Source: Anaerolineae bacterium
GTDB taxonomy: Bacteria; Chloroflexota; Anaerolineae; Aggregatilineales; Aggregatilineaceae
Length of the DNA: 5,221 nucleotides
NCBI GenBank assembly: GCA_018056405.1
Contig: JAGPFT010000249.1
Span: 1 to 5,221 of the forward strand
Reading direction: 5' to 3'
The position numbers and the translations under genes were made by a program. Position 1 is the first letter of the stretch. Every line of letters starts with the position of its first letter. Under the pieces are notes generated by a model that ran no database searches, had not been told where the DNA came from, and saw only the letters and a list, made by a program, of their open reading frames with translations. Of the stretch, positions 5,177 to 5,221 are shown one piece after another.

Positions 5177-5221
5177 CAGTTCTGCAAGGGGGCTGCGCCG
5201 CTGCTGCCGGAAGGTGCACTT

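Overview
The window is GC-rich, with strong G/C bias at third codon positions and long spurious antisense frames, so it comes from a high-GC bacterium. The zinc-motif type of stand-alone ATP sulfurylase, the two-TM miniprotein and the dense palindromic intergenic repeats would fit a Chloroflexota (Anaerolineae-like) genome. That assignment is inference; no taxonomic marker is present.

Layout. Positions 1-1125 (minus strand) hold the N-terminal 375 residues of an ABC exporter, a membrane domain fused to the start of an ATPase domain, cut off by the window edge just before Walker A. A 426-bp divergent gap follows, packed with repeats. The sat gene for sulfate adenylyltransferase (1552-2763, plus strand) comes next. 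A convergent gap of about 416 bp (2764-3179) is almost entirely repeat. A secreted 533-residue protein (3180-4781, minus strand) has a lipid-free signal peptide, an N-terminal jelly-roll/carbohydrate-binding-like domain, a Gly-rich linker and a C-terminal domain with degenerate WG-like repeats. A 28-bp perfect palindrome lies upstream of it, and a 63-residue two-helix membrane protein (4940-5131, minus strand) has its own extended -10 promoter near the right edge.

The genes do not form one obvious pathway: sat is alone, with no APS kinase, reductase or sulfate transporter beside it. The two minus-strand genes on the right could be co-transcribed, but each has its own Shine-Dalgarno and the palindrome lies between them.

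The most unusual content is intergenic. Both repeat-filled gaps carry the same three parts in the same order on the plus strand: a short tandem repeat touching the gene edge, a pair of 13-bp near-palindromes 5 nt apart, and a long C-rich/G-rich inverted repeat sharing a 31-bp block (29/31 identical). The first long palindrome has imperfect terminal inverted repeats and is flanked by an exact 12-bp direct repeat, as in a MITE-like insertion. The second carries about 174 bp of further nested hairpins at its apex, and its right end supplies the stop codon of the secreted-protein gene.
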